From: Thalassotalea sp. G2M2-11
GTDB taxonomy: Bacteria; Pseudomonadota; Gammaproteobacteria; Enterobacterales; Alteromonadaceae
Assembly (NCBI RefSeq): GCF_017168195.1
Contig: NZ_JADNYL010000002.1
Coordinates: 310,001-374,000, forward strand
DNA length: 64,000 nucleotides
Direction of reading: 5' to 3'
The position numbers and the translations under genes are program-made. The notes beneath the pieces were generated by a model. That model saw only the letters and a list, made by a program, of their open reading frames with translations. It had not been told where the DNA came from and ran no database searches. This document shows positions 1 through 9,570 of the stretch, one piece after another; the first letter of the stretch is position 1, and each line of letters opens with the position of its first letter.

Positions 1-1105
1 CAAATTCCAGATAATGAGGGTGATAACCATGAGGAACGTCACATTTTTGCAATTCTTTTGCGCTTAACGGTTTAGCATTAGGCGCATCTAATTGTCCTGT
101 GGTTAACGCACGTTCTCTTGCCTGACGAATTCTTTTTCCTGAAAAACGGGTGATATTTAAACTCAGTAGCAAAGTGCCGAGTACCGCAAAAATACCGTAA
201 AAGCTAAAAGGCACACTAGCAAAGAAAAATGCCAGTCGATCGGCTTCTGTGGCTAAAAATGCCACGCCAGGTACAAACAAAAGAGCCTGAATATAAGCTG
301 GCCAAGCATTAAAAGCAATCACTGCTGCAATTGGAGATGCGGTAGAATCCACAATATAACTCATCTCTTCATGACTGACTTTGGCTTTATCCGCAAGTGG
401 CCTCACTGTAGTGCCGACTAATACTGTACTCATAGTGCCACCTTGGAAAAATAAAATCCCCATAAACCAAGACACCAATTTAGCCGAGCGAGGCCCTTTG
501 ACATAATGAGTGGTCATATGATGAGCAAACGCTTGGGCAGCACCTGTTTTTGACCAGATCCCTAATAACCCACCTAATAGCCACAAATATAATAACAGTA
601 GCCCTACCGCCCCTTCCGTGGCCAAGTTGGGAATGATCACACTATCAGTTAAGTCAAAATTTCCTAGCATCAACGCACCAACGACAATCCCACCAAACAA
701 TGCCGTTAATGGCTCTCTAGTAATTAAACACAAACAAATCGTTAGTGCTGCAGGTAAAAGTGACCAAGCACCATAATGAAATGCTGGTTTTAATAGCTTA
801 ATTTGTTGCTGTTGATCTACGACCCATTGCTGACTAATGGCAGGTGCCTTATCAAGTTTATCTAATTGCTGTTGGTTTAAAGGTGATAAATGATAGGGAA
901 CCGTTTCCCCTATCAATACTTCCTGCCCTTTAAACTTGTACACTTGCTCACCCTGAGCATTTTCATAGACATGATACACATAAGATTGCTCTAACCATGT
1001 TTTCTCAACTTGATAGTGCACATATAAAGCAACACCGATACAGGCAACAAATAACACTAGTGCCAATCGATTTAATTGCGAAAAGAGATTGAAATTAAAC
1101 AACAT
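1..1105 (-). CDS. NhaC-type Na+/H+ antiporter (3' part outside the window)
   Basis: Reading the minus strand from an ATG at 1105 gives an open frame that runs off the left edge, about 368 residues. It starts with one hydrophobic segment ([16 protein letters not shown]), then a periplasmic stretch of roughly 80 residues, then repeated membrane helices. The segment [18 protein letters not shown] followed by [16 protein letters not shown] is characteristic of the NhaC family, where it lines the ion path. The expected role is sodium or proton exchange at the inner membrane. The C-terminal helices are missing only because of the window edge. The gene is divergent from the M6 protease gene, with 265 bp between them. 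The family is clear, the substrate is not. Confidence 0.8.
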   Translation of the reverse strand, partial: MLFNFNLFSQLNRLALVLFVACIGVALYVHYQVEKTWLEQSYVYHVYENAQGEQVYKFKGQEVLIGETVPYHLSPLNQQQLDKLDKAPAISQQWVVDQQQQIKLLKPAFHYGAWSLLPAALTICLCLITREPLTALFGGIVVGALMLGNFDLTDSVIIPNLATEGAVGLLLLYLWLLGGLLGIWSKTGAAQAFAHHMTTHYVKGPRSAKLVSWFMGILFFQGGTMSTVLVGTTVRPLADKAKVSHEEMSYIVDSTASPIAAVIAFNAWPAYIQALLFVPGVAFLATEADRLAFFFASVPFSFYGIFAVLGTLLLSLNITRFSGKRIRQARERALTTGQLDAPNAKPLSAKELQKCDVPHGYHPHYLEF

Positions 1106-1370
1106 AATCTATGTATTTTTTATGGATAATGAAAAACTTTCACCACGATGACATATTCACCATAAAAACAAAAGTACAAAAATAACGACCTTAATTAAAC
1201 TTTTCAATCAAAGACATAGAGTCAAAAGATTAAATTTTAATAAAGAAGCTATTGAACCATCCTCCCTTTGTTAATAGACTGTTGCAATCCTGTTTATTTT
1301 ATGTTCTACAAAATTAATTTAAACAGGCAGATAACAACAAATATAACAACAAGATACTTCAGGAGTTCAG

Positions 1371-3698
1371 ATGTTTAATAGTAAAAGGATTCCACTTGCA
1401 TTAGCTTTTATGGGTATAACTGGCGCTGTCAGTGCTACTAACCTACCAAGCAATAGCCAAAGTGGTGCTTTCGATATGGCAATAGCCGATGAGCATAAGC
1501 TGATCGAAATGCTGAAAAAGTCAGGTAAAATTTCCGCTAACGCTTCACTTAATGACGCAGAAGAGGCATTACATCAATATTTAAGAACTAGACAAGAGCA
1601 CGAACGTAAAAAAGCTGGTCCAATGGACATGTCGTTTGCTGCGAAACTCAAAAATGGTCAAGCAAATTCATTAACCCAATCATTACAAAATGGCAAAGGT
1701 AATAAACTTGGCAAAGCCAAAAAAAGTGCGCCCGACAATTTAGTACTAGAATCTTACAATGGTGAAAAGCGTACAGCAAAAGTTCTCGCGGTATTAATGG
1801 AGTTTCCAGATTTTCCTCATAATTCAATCGAGCCAGGTGAAACAGGCATGTATTATGAAGATTATACCAAAGAGCATTATGCAGAGTTATTATTTGGCGA
1901 TGAAGCATGGGTTGCACCTAACGGCCATCATGCCAATTCCATGAGAATGTATTACGAAGCGCAATCTGGTGGTAGTTACTCCGTTGAAGGTAGCGTCGCG
2001 GGTTGGTACATGGCTGAAAAACCAGCGGCATATTATGGTAACAATACTGATGGTGATATTCGTAGCTTGATCCGTGAAGCATTAGCTGCAGCAGCAGCTG
2101 ATCCAAATGTTGACTTAAGCGATTTTGATATTGAAGATCGATATGACTTAGATGGTGATGGCGACTATTGGGAGCCAGACGGATTAGTTGATCATGTGAT
2201 GGTATTCCACTCAAGTGTTGGTGAAGAAGCTGGTGGCGGCCAATTAGGAGAGGATGCCATTTGGGCGCATCGCTGGAACTTAGGTTCACCTTTTGCTATC
2301 CCAGGAACAACAACAGATACTGACATGTTGGGACTCGGCGCTATGGGCGCTTTTGATTACACCGTGCAACCCGCTGATAGCGCTGTTGGTGTAGTTAGCC
2401 ATGAGTACGGTCATGATCTTGGTTTACCTGATGAGTATGATACCCAATACTCAGGTCGTGGCGAACCAGTATCTTCATGGTCGATTATGTCTAGTGGTAG
2501 CTGGGCTGGTCGCTTAGGTGGTACAGAACCAACAGGATTTAGTGCTTGGGCAAAAGAATTTTTGCAAAATAGCATGGGTGGTAATTGGTTACATGGCGCA
2601 ACAGTAAATATTGATGATATTACCGCTGATGGTGTCACAGGTTTATTGGACCAAGCTGTAAGCAAAGGTATGAACAACGATGCGATCCGCATCAACTTAC
2701 CTGATAAAGAAACCCTAGTAACAACGCCTACCAGCGGTGAATATGCTTACTTTAGTGGTAGCGGAAACGAGTTATTCAATCGTATGATTATCCCTGTTGA
2801 TTTAACAAATGCAACAACTGCCACTGCTAAATTTAAGGCTTGGTATGATATAGAAACCGATTGGGATTACGCTTATGTTTATGCTTTTGATTCAGCAGGT
2901 AACTTCCTAGGTTTCCTTCCAGGCAATATTACCACAGACACAAACCCGTATGGTCAAAACCGTGGTAATGCCATTACAGGTAACTCCAATGGTTGGATTG
3001 ATGCTGAATTTGATTTATCTGCCTTTGTCGGTGATACCATTACTTTATACTTCCTCTATGAAACCGATGGTTATGTTGCTAACCCAGGTCTTTATGTCGA
3101 TGATTTTGCTGTCGAAACAGATGCAGGTGCATTAGCGCAAGCAAATGCAGACGATGCAGACAATGAACCATTCTATTTGCTAGGTTATACTGCTGATAAA
3201 GGTGTTAGTTACAGTGAACATTATTATTTAGCTGAATGGCGCACACACCAAGCAGAAGATGCAGGTCTAGCACACATCAATGTTGCTGGAGAAAACATGG
3301 CATTTAATGAAGGATTATTGCTTTGGTATGTTGATAATAAATATACTGATAACTGGGTAGGTATTCACCCAGGAGATGGTTTCTTAGGCGTTGTTGATGC
3401 CGATCGTCATACTAATACTTGGGACGATAACTCACCAGCATCGACTCGCTACCAAATCCATGATGCGACATTTAGCCTTGATAAGTCTGATAAGATGTTC
3501 TTAGATTTAAAAGATCGCTATGGTATTTCAATGCGAGATAACTTCACCAAACGTAATCCCGTATTCGATGATAGTGTACAATTCATCAGTAATGATATTC
3601 CTGATGCAGGTAGAAATATACCAAACTATGGCTTAAAAATTCGCGTAACAGGACAGAGCAAAGATAAATCTGTCGGCCGCATTTTGCTATACAAATAA
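1371..3698 (+). CDS. Secreted M6 family (immune inhibitor A-like) zinc metalloprotease
   Basis: A 775-residue secreted peptidase. Residues 1-22 form a signal peptide (hydrophobic core LALAFMGITGAV). The zinc motif HEYGHDLGLPDE places H344 and H348 as ligands and E345 as the catalytic base, followed by a Met-turn-like SWSIMSSGSW. This matches peptidase family M6, whose members degrade proteins outside the cell. Acidic DxDGDGD-type segments near residues 255-265 look like calcium sites. The C-terminal half carries a beta-sandwich (about 455-590) as in InhA, with further conserved sequence after it. The start is supported by AGGAG 6 bases upstream. A strong terminator follows directly, so the gene is probably a single transcription unit. 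Confidence 0.9.
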   Translation: MFNSKRIPLALAFMGITGAVSATNLPSNSQSGAFDMAIADEHKLIEMLKKSGKISANASLNDAEEALHQYLRTRQEHERKKAGPMDMSFAAKLKNGQANSLTQSLQNGKGNKLGKAKKSAPDNLVLESYNGEKRTAKVLAVLMEFPDFPHNSIEPGETGMYYEDYTKEHYAELLFGDEAWVAPNGHHANSMRMYYEAQSGGSYSVEGSVAGWYMAEKPAAYYGNNTDGDIRSLIREALAAAAADPNVDLSDFDIEDRYDLDGDGDYWEPDGLVDHVMVFHSSVGEEAGGGQLGEDAIWAHRWNLGSPFAIPGTTTDTDMLGLGAMGAFDYTVQPADSAVGVVSHEYGHDLGLPDEYDTQYSGRGEPVSSWSIMSSGSWAGRLGGTEPTGFSAWAKEFLQNSMGGNWLHGATVNIDDITADGVTGLLDQAVSKGMNNDAIRINLPDKETLVTTPTSGEYAYFSGSGNELFNRMIIPVDLTNATTATAKFKAWYDIETDWDYAYVYAFDSAGNFLGFLPGNITTDTNPYGQNRGNAITGNSNGWIDAEFDLSAFVGDTITLYFLYETDGYVANPGLYVDDFAVETDAGALAQANADDADNEPFYLLGYTADKGVSYSEHYYLAEWRTHQAEDAGLAHINVAGENMAFNEGLLLWYVDNKYTDNWVGIHPGDGFLGVVDADRHTNTWDDNSPASTRYQIHDATFSLDKSDKMFLDLKDRYGISMRDNFTKRNPVFDDSVQFISNDIPDAGRNIPNYGLKIRVTGQSKDKSVGRILLYK

Positions 3699-3717
3699 AC
3701 ACTAAGGTTTAATCACT

Positions 3718-3741
3718 AAAAAGCGCCATTCGGCGCTTTTT
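3718..3741 (+). terminator. Rho-independent terminator of the M6 protease gene
   Basis: A GCGCC stem pairs with GGCGC around a four-base ATTC loop. It is flanked by five A on the left and five T on the right, followed by a T-rich tail. It lies 20 bases after the stop codon. Confidence 0.85.
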
Positions 3742-3960
3742 ATTTTTGCTTATTAACAATTAATAGTACAATCTTTAGCTTTCCCCTCGAATAAAACAAG
3801 GTTTATGCTACTAGCCTATGAAGGCATTAGTACTTCACTAGCTAATAACTACCTCTATTATGATTTATGGTCAGTGTCTCTCTGCATTGTTAAAGCAACA
3901 GAGATATTTTCCTTCAAGGACCTTTCACTCTAGACTTACGCTAACCTACAAACATTGATA

Positions 3961-3974
3961 TACAATTTCATACA
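3961..3974 (+). promoter_or_regulatory. TACA-N6-TACA direct repeat upstream of the response regulator gene
   Basis: TACA-ATTTCA-TACA lies 58 bases before the response regulator start. The E. coli RstA box has the same half-sites and spacing (TACATNTNGTTACA), and the regulator downstream is RstA-like, so this may be an autoregulatory site. The rest of the 290-base gap after the terminator (3742-4031) is AT-rich and shows no gene. Confidence 0.4.
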
Positions 3975-4031
3975 TTCTCAGGTAATATGGTATATATTTA
4001 ATATCATTGATACTGCTTTGAACACATAAAA

Positions 4032-4787
4032 ATGAATGCAAAATCCAACAATTATATTCTTATTGTCGATGACGATGTCGAACTGGCGCAATTAGTCGCT
4101 GATTTTCTGACAACCAACGGTTATCAAACTGAAATAGAAACAAATGGCCTTAATGCGGTAGAGAAAATTATTACCGAACAGCCCACCTTAGTGGTTTTAG
4201 ATGTGATGCTACCTGACATGGACGGTTTGTCTGTTTGTCGTCAAGTTCGTTACGGTCAAGCAGGTATAGAAGGTACTTATGATGGTCCTATTCTAATGCT
4301 CACTGCATTAGACAATGATATTGACGAAGTCGCTGGGCTGGAGACTGGTGCAGATGATTATCTGGCCAAGCCGGTACGTTCACGAGTATTACTTGCACGT
4401 GTTCGCGCCCTTTTAAGGCGTAATCCTCATGAAAATGAAACAGCTCCAGAGCCTAAACAAGCAACGACAACCACATCTAACTCATTGATTCAATTTGATG
4501 ATCTAGTCATAGATACCAAATATCAAACAGCAGAAAAAGATGGCAAAGTTGTTGATTTAACCACCGCGGAATTTGAATTACTCGCCTTATTAGCAAGTAA
4601 ACCTGGGGTTATTTGTGATCGCAAATTTATTTCTAAGCATTTTTCTCATTTGGGTTATGAAAGTTCAAATAGGACTATAGATTTGCGTGTCTCTCGTATT
4701 CGCAAAAAGCTAGGTGACGAAAATAACCCTTCCACCAGAATTAGAACTGTTCATGGTAAGGGCTACCTTTTCGTTGGGGATCGATAA
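4032..4787 (+). CDS. OmpR/PhoB-family response regulator, RstA-like
   Basis: A 251-residue DNA-binding response regulator. The receiver domain (about 8-130) has the acidic pocket VDDD, the phosphoacceptor D57 in VLDVMLPD, T97 in MLTALD, and the KP motif in DDYLAKPV. After a linker rich in T and E, a winged-helix domain (about 155-250) ends in NRTIDLRVSRIRKKLG and RTVHGKGYLF, standard for the OmpR class. The kinase gene starts 4 bases after the stop, so the two form an operon. A TACA-N6-TACA repeat upstream fits autoregulation. The target genes are not known, but flanking peptidase genes carry similar repeats. Confidence 0.9.
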   Translation: MNAKSNNYILIVDDDVELAQLVADFLTTNGYQTEIETNGLNAVEKIITEQPTLVVLDVMLPDMDGLSVCRQVRYGQAGIEGTYDGPILMLTALDNDIDEVAGLETGADDYLAKPVRSRVLLARVRALLRRNPHENETAPEPKQATTTTSNSLIQFDDLVIDTKYQTAEKDGKVVDLTTAEFELLALLASKPGVICDRKFISKHFSHLGYESSNRTIDLRVSRIRKKLGDENNPSTRIRTVHGKGYLFVGDR

Positions 4788-4791
4788 TTTT

Positions 4792-7041
4792 ATGCCTTTT
4801 ATGCGGTTAGTAACTACATTTGTTGTAGGTCTTTTAGCCATGAGCTTATTTTGCAATGCTCATGGCTTAGCGATTGATCACGCAAGTAGTATTGAAGAGC
4901 TTGAACAGCAAGTAAAAAACGCGCAAGCAAAAGATAAAGGTGAATTACTGACCCAGTTAGTGACAAAGTATCGCGATAATAATCCATTAAAATGTTTAAT
5001 GTATGGTGAACAAGCACTCGATATTTTTACACAATACCCTAGTGATAAAAATAAAATTACCGTGCTTAACAATCTTGCTTGGGCGCATATTTCACTCGGA
5101 GAATATGAGCAAGCACAAGCTCGTACTAGCAACAGTAAAGAGTTATCGACACGTACCAACAACAAACGAGGGCTCTATGTTAGCTTAACGATGCAAGGCA
5201 TTATTTATTGGCGCACAGCGGATTTTCAATCAGCGTTAAAACAGTTCAAACTAGCACTTGATATCGCTAATGCTCAGCAAAACAAGCGTAATATTGCCAA
5301 TACCACTAATTATATTGCCATCATCAATCAAACCTTAGGTCGACCTAAAATAGCCTTAGAAAATTTTCGACGCGCTTTTGAAATACATCAACAGCTAGGA
5401 GAAAAGAAAAGCATCGCCGTTTCATTAAATAACATCGCCAATATACATGGCACCAGTGGTAATTACAGCCTAGCCCTTGATTATCAACTAAAATCATTAT
5501 CAATTAGAGAATCAATCAATGACATTCCCGGCCTAGCGCAAATACTCGGTAATATAGGTCTAACCTACTTTTACCTCGAAGATTATGACTTAGCCCTCAA
5601 ATACTTACAGCGAGCGTTAGGTCACTATCAAACACTCAAAGATAAGTTAGGTATAGCTGAGTCTCTCACCAGTCTAGGCGCAATACATCAGAAAAAGAAA
5701 CAATTTGATGCTGCATTACACCAATATAACGAAGCATTACAAATTGCTGATGAACTCTCAGATCCTGCCATGGTAGCGCGTATTAATATTGACATTGCCA
5801 GTGCGTATATTGAGCTAAACAACACCGAGTTGGCACACCAACATGCGCAACCTGCTTTAACAAAAATCAATGAATTAAATATAATCCCGCTAAAAGCAAA
5901 TGCTTTACTGATTAATGCAAAAGTTGCCAAGCTTGAAGGTAATATTGATCATGCACTTCAGTTAGTAGAAAACTCATTATCAATCTCCAATGAAACACAA
6001 GACAAACGTTTAATTCGTGATGCCTATAAATTTTTATACTTATTATTTAAAGAACAACAAAACCCTACTCAAGCATTAGCACATTTAGAACAATTTAAAC
6101 AACTCAATGATGAGATGTTTAATTCACAAAGTGATCAACGAATCGCCTTTTTATTAAGTCATTTCGAAGCCGAAAAACGAGAACAGCAAATAAAGTTGTT
6201 AGAAGCAGATCAGACACTTAAAGAAAAAGAAATTAAGCAACAACGCTCAACCCGTAATGCTTGGATAGCAGCGTTGTTAGCTACTTTTGCTTTTATATTA
6301 ATGCTAGTAAAACGCTTCCATCAGAAGAAAATTAATCAATCCCTCAGTGAGAATATCAAATCACAGCGCGAGCTGATTCAGGCGGTAGCACATGAATTTA
6401 GAGCACCATTAGCGCGGGTACAATTAGCCTTTGATATGTTAGAAGATTCATTAACAGAAAGGCCACCCAAAAAACTCAGCGATAAAATAAATAACGGGTT
6501 AAATGAATTAGAAAAGCTACTTAAAGAAGCTCTCGACTTTATTCAACTTGAGAATAAATCTAGATCACTTGTGACCAGTGAAATTTCACTCGGCAACACG
6601 CTGTCACGTTTATTAGAATCACATATTGATTTATATCCGAACACCCATTTTGAGCTTAGTGAAACAGGTGAGCAGCCCTGCTTAGTCAAAGCAGATAGTC
6701 ACCAATTGAGCCGAGCTATTTCAAACATTATTCGAAACGGCGCACGCTTTGCCAAAAGCCAAGTCAAAATAACCCTTAACAACCTGAAACAACATTACGA
6801 AATCATCATAGAAGATGATGGTCCAGGTATTCCAATTAATGAACGAGAACGAGTGTTAGAACCTTTCGTTCGTCTTGATCTTAGTCGGTGTAGAGATTCT
6901 GGTGGTATAGGACTTGGATTAGCGTTAGCAAAAAAAATAATCGAAGCTCATTGTGGACGCTTAGTCATTGGTCAATCAACACTTGGGGGAGCTAAATTAA
7001 CCATACGTTGCCCCAAAATACCAACTTCCAAAAAGCAATAA
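4792..7041 (+). CDS. Sensor histidine kinase with TPR sensor domain, RstB-like catalytic core
   Basis: A 749-residue membrane kinase paired with the upstream regulator. The chosen ATG follows the regulator's stop and puts a signal sequence (LVTTFVVGLLAMSLFCNAHG) at the N terminus; a longer frame would overlap the regulator gene. Residues about 50-460 are tandem tetratricopeptide repeats, which would lie outside the inner membrane and bind a protein or peptide partner. Next come a charged coiled coil, one transmembrane helix (AWIAALLATFAFILMLV), a HisKA box HEFRAPLARV with H534, and an ATPase domain with NIIRNGARFA, EDDGPGIP and GGIGLGLALA. The H-box wording resembles RstB. The ligand is unknown. 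Confidence 0.88.
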   Translation: MPFMRLVTTFVVGLLAMSLFCNAHGLAIDHASSIEELEQQVKNAQAKDKGELLTQLVTKYRDNNPLKCLMYGEQALDIFTQYPSDKNKITVLNNLAWAHISLGEYEQAQARTSNSKELSTRTNNKRGLYVSLTMQGIIYWRTADFQSALKQFKLALDIANAQQNKRNIANTTNYIAIINQTLGRPKIALENFRRAFEIHQQLGEKKSIAVSLNNIANIHGTSGNYSLALDYQLKSLSIRESINDIPGLAQILGNIGLTYFYLEDYDLALKYLQRALGHYQTLKDKLGIAESLTSLGAIHQKKKQFDAALHQYNEALQIADELSDPAMVARINIDIASAYIELNNTELAHQHAQPALTKINELNIIPLKANALLINAKVAKLEGNIDHALQLVENSLSISNETQDKRLIRDAYKFLYLLFKEQQNPTQALAHLEQFKQLNDEMFNSQSDQRIAFLLSHFEAEKREQQIKLLEADQTLKEKEIKQQRSTRNAWIAALLATFAFILMLVKRFHQKKINQSLSENIKSQRELIQAVAHEFRAPLARVQLAFDMLEDSLTERPPKKLSDKINNGLNELEKLLKEALDFIQLENKSRSLVTSEISLGNTLSRLLESHIDLYPNTHFELSETGEQPCLVKADSHQLSRAISNIIRNGARFAKSQVKITLNNLKQHYEIIIEDDGPGIPINERERVLEPFVRLDLSRCRDSGGIGLGLALAKKIIEAHCGRLVIGQSTLGGAKLTIRCPKIPTSKKQ

Positions 7042-7108
7042 TTCCCTGCTCCTTAAAGTTAAAGCTCACTAAAAAATGACAATCAGTAAGCAACATGGTC
7101 AATTTTAT

Positions 7109-7141
7109 TTGATCTTTTGTGTTTTTATGTATATAAATGTA
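7109..7141 (+). promoter_or_regulatory. Sigma-70-type promoter with overlapping TGTA-N6-TGTA repeat
   Basis: TTGATC (7109-7114) and TATAAAT (7132-7138) are separated by 17 bp. Over the -10 lies TGTA-TATAAA-TGTA (7128-7141), the reverse complement of the TACA-N6-TACA pattern. The leader to the protease start would be about 200 nt. The same -35 and -10 with the same spacing precede the second subtilase gene. No gene is seen in 7042-7349. Confidence 0.5.
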
Positions 7142-7349
7142 TACAAGTATTAATACAATACTTATAACATACGACAAAATATCGTATCAATATAGACAAC
7201 AACGAATAACAGGTTCATTTATTATCCACCGCTAAAAAGCATAGTGAAAAAGTAATACTGAATCATGTTAAGAAGCTAATAGACACAAGACAAAGAACGG
7301 ATACAGAATTCATTGTGCACATAAGCTTTAGCAAAATCGGAGCAAACAT

Positions 7350-9164
7350 ATGAAACTAACCAAAATAGCGAGTGCAATAGCAGCATTATCGCTTAGTATA
7401 ACGATCGGGGCGCAAGCACAAGATTCAAGATATGTCATACAAGTTGATAACAATAACAAAGGCATCATCAAAGCGTTAGCCGTTCAATCAGGTGCAAAAA
7501 TCAATGTCGATGGTGAAGGATTCTTTGCTGCAACCTTTGCTGGCATGGATCTCAATCAAGTCAAAGGGGTACTGAATAACCCTCATGTTCAGTTAATCGA
7601 GTCTGATCAACGTCGCTCTCTTCAATCTTTGTACAGTGATGATCCTGGTAACCCCAAGATAACTCAATTAACCCCATACGCCGTCTATCAATCTCAAGCT
7701 GATCAGGTCTCATTTGTTCAAGGCACAGATACTAAAGTGTGCATTATTGATTCAGGATTGGATAGATCGAATCAAGACTTTAATTGGACCAATATTTCAG
7801 GTGACTATGATGCTGGCACAGGAAATTGGGATATTAATGGCGGGCCACACGGTACTCATGTCGCGGGAACAATTGCAGCTAGTGATAATGAATTTGGTGT
7901 AGTAGGAATGGCACCAGGTGTCAGCTTACATATTATCAAAGTATTCACTGAACGTGGCTGGGCATATTCATCCGACTTAGCCCATGCAACAAACTTATGT
8001 AGTCAGGCTGGTGCCAATATTATCAACATGAGCTTAGGGGGAGGAGGCAGTAACACTGTCGAGTCAAATGCATTTAGCCAATTTACAGAGCAAGGGGGCT
8101 TAGTTGTTGCCGCAGCTGGCAATGATGGAAATTCAATAGCTTCTTATCCAGCGGCATACCCTGCTGTGATGATGATAGGTGCAAATGATGCAGACAATAA
8201 TATTGCGGAATTTTCACAATTCCCGAGCTGCTCAAGTGGGCGAGGTAAAAAAGCGACCAAAGATGAAACTATCTGCGTGGAAGCCACTGCTGGCGGCGTA
8301 CAAACCCTTTCAACCTACCCTGCAGATATGGCGTCAATTGCTGCTATGAGTGCAGACGGAACTTTTTTACCGTCAGCGGGAATGGAAAATCAAGGTGACG
8401 TAACAGCAAGCACCTATTTTATGTCTACCGGTGAAAATATTGATACCAATGCCAATGGGAGTATTTGTCTCATCGACCGAGGCATTATTAGTTTTCATGA
8501 TAAAGTAGCCAACTGTGAAGCTTCAGGCGGCATCGGTGCCATTATCATCAACAATGTTGACGGCGTACTCTACGGAACACTCGGCGATGCTAATAGCACC
8601 AGTATCCCGACAGTAGGTGCAGATCTCGCCGATCGTGATGCATTGTTAAATAGCACATCAGCTAGTGTCACTATCTCAACATCAGATTATGGCTACATGA
8701 GTGGCACATCTATGGCGACACCAGCAGTAGCAGGTGTTGCAGCGCTTGTTTGGTCAAATTTTCCAGAGTGTAGTGGTGAACAAATACGAACAACACTGAA
8801 GAAAACAGCACAAGATCAAGGAGCTCCTGGACACGATGTTTACTTCGGTTATGGAATTGTGCAGGCAAAAGCAGCTGTGGATTACCTTAGCCAAAACGGC
8901 TGTGCTGATACCCCGCCTCCGCAAGCATTCTCACTGGATGCCAGTTATAGCTTTGCAAAAGGTAAACACACCATAACACTTGTCGCAAATGGTGGAGTAA
9001 CAGGTCTGGCTGATTTATATCGAAATGGTAACAAAATAGCCACTGTTACAACCGGTAGCGAATACCTTGATACGTTCTCACGTAAAATCAGCGGGAGCTA
9101 TCGTTATAAAGCATGTGAAGAAAATACGACGGACTGTACCTCAGAACAAATCATTAATTTCTGA
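7350..9164 (+). CDS. Secreted S8 subtilisin-like protease with inserted PA domain
   Basis: A 604-residue subtilase. A signal peptide (1-24, ending GAQAQ) is followed by an inhibitor-I9-like propeptide (about 27-95). The catalytic triad is D134 in CIIDSGLD, H167 in GGPHGTHVAGT and S454 in GYMSGTSMATP. A protease-associated (PA) domain of about 120 residues sits between the oxyanion region (VVAAAGNDG) and the serine, an arrangement seen in many secreted marine subtilases. The C-terminal 80 residues form a small beta domain with two cysteines (YKACEENTTDC) that recurs in the next subtilase. The start is set by ATG with GGAG upstream. The expected role is extracellular protein digestion. Confidence 0.92.
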   Translation: MKLTKIASAIAALSLSITIGAQAQDSRYVIQVDNNNKGIIKALAVQSGAKINVDGEGFFAATFAGMDLNQVKGVLNNPHVQLIESDQRRSLQSLYSDDPGNPKITQLTPYAVYQSQADQVSFVQGTDTKVCIIDSGLDRSNQDFNWTNISGDYDAGTGNWDINGGPHGTHVAGTIAASDNEFGVVGMAPGVSLHIIKVFTERGWAYSSDLAHATNLCSQAGANIINMSLGGGGSNTVESNAFSQFTEQGGLVVAAAGNDGNSIASYPAAYPAVMMIGANDADNNIAEFSQFPSCSSGRGKKATKDETICVEATAGGVQTLSTYPADMASIAAMSADGTFLPSAGMENQGDVTASTYFMSTGENIDTNANGSICLIDRGIISFHDKVANCEASGGIGAIIINNVDGVLYGTLGDANSTSIPTVGADLADRDALLNSTSASVTISTSDYGYMSGTSMATPAVAGVAALVWSNFPECSGEQIRTTLKKTAQDQGAPGHDVYFGYGIVQAKAAVDYLSQNGCADTPPPQAFSLDASYSFAKGKHTITLVANGGVTGLADLYRNGNKIATVTTGSEYLDTFSRKISGSYRYKACEENTTDCTSEQIINF

Positions 9165-9184
9165 TCAAGCGCTTAAATTACCCC

Positions 9185-9206
9185 GTGTGCCTGTAAAAAG
9201 GCACAC
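9185..9206 (+). terminator. Hairpin after the first subtilase gene
   Basis: GTGTGCC pairs with GGCACAC over an eight-base A-rich loop, 20 bases after the stop codon. There is no T run, so it may protect the 3' end or terminate weakly. Confidence 0.45.
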
Positions 9207-9213
9207 TATCTCA

Positions 9214-9481
9214 TACATTCATATACATATGACTATCGAACGTCTAATTATTTCCCCTCCCTTAGAATAAATTATCTCAAAATTTTCCAATAACACCGAT
9301 AAAACTTACAAATACATACATTAAAGATAGAAAGACCGCTCTCGAGATGTAATTTATTTTCCATATTTTTCAATAGATAACAACTAATACCCCATATAAT
9401 CACAAACTTTTATTAACTTTTTGTGACATTTTAATTGATCGAAGATACATTTAAGTATATAAATATATACAATCACATACA
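9214..9481 (+). promoter_or_regulatory. Three TACA-N6-TACA repeats and a sigma-70 promoter before the second subtilase
   Basis: The 406-base gap 9165-9570 holds no credible gene but has three direct repeats: 9214-9227 (TACA-TTCATA-TACA), 9307-9320 (TACA-AATACA-TACA) and 9468-9481 (TACA-ATCACA-TACA). A promoter with TTGATC at 9435-9440 and TATAAAT at 9458-9464 (17 bp apart) precedes the last repeat. The element TATATAAATRTATACAA is shared with the promoter of the upstream subtilase gene at identical spacing. Confidence 0.45.
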
Positions 9482-9570
9482 AAAGTGTGATTGTGCGACT
9501 TACAGGGAAAATGAAGTGGGTGGTACAACAGAACGAATGATAACTAAATCCGACAACAACAGGAGATCAG

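Noticed and set aside
1-1105. Left-edge antiporter as a broken gene
   Set aside because: No stop or frameshift is seen; it simply leaves the window.
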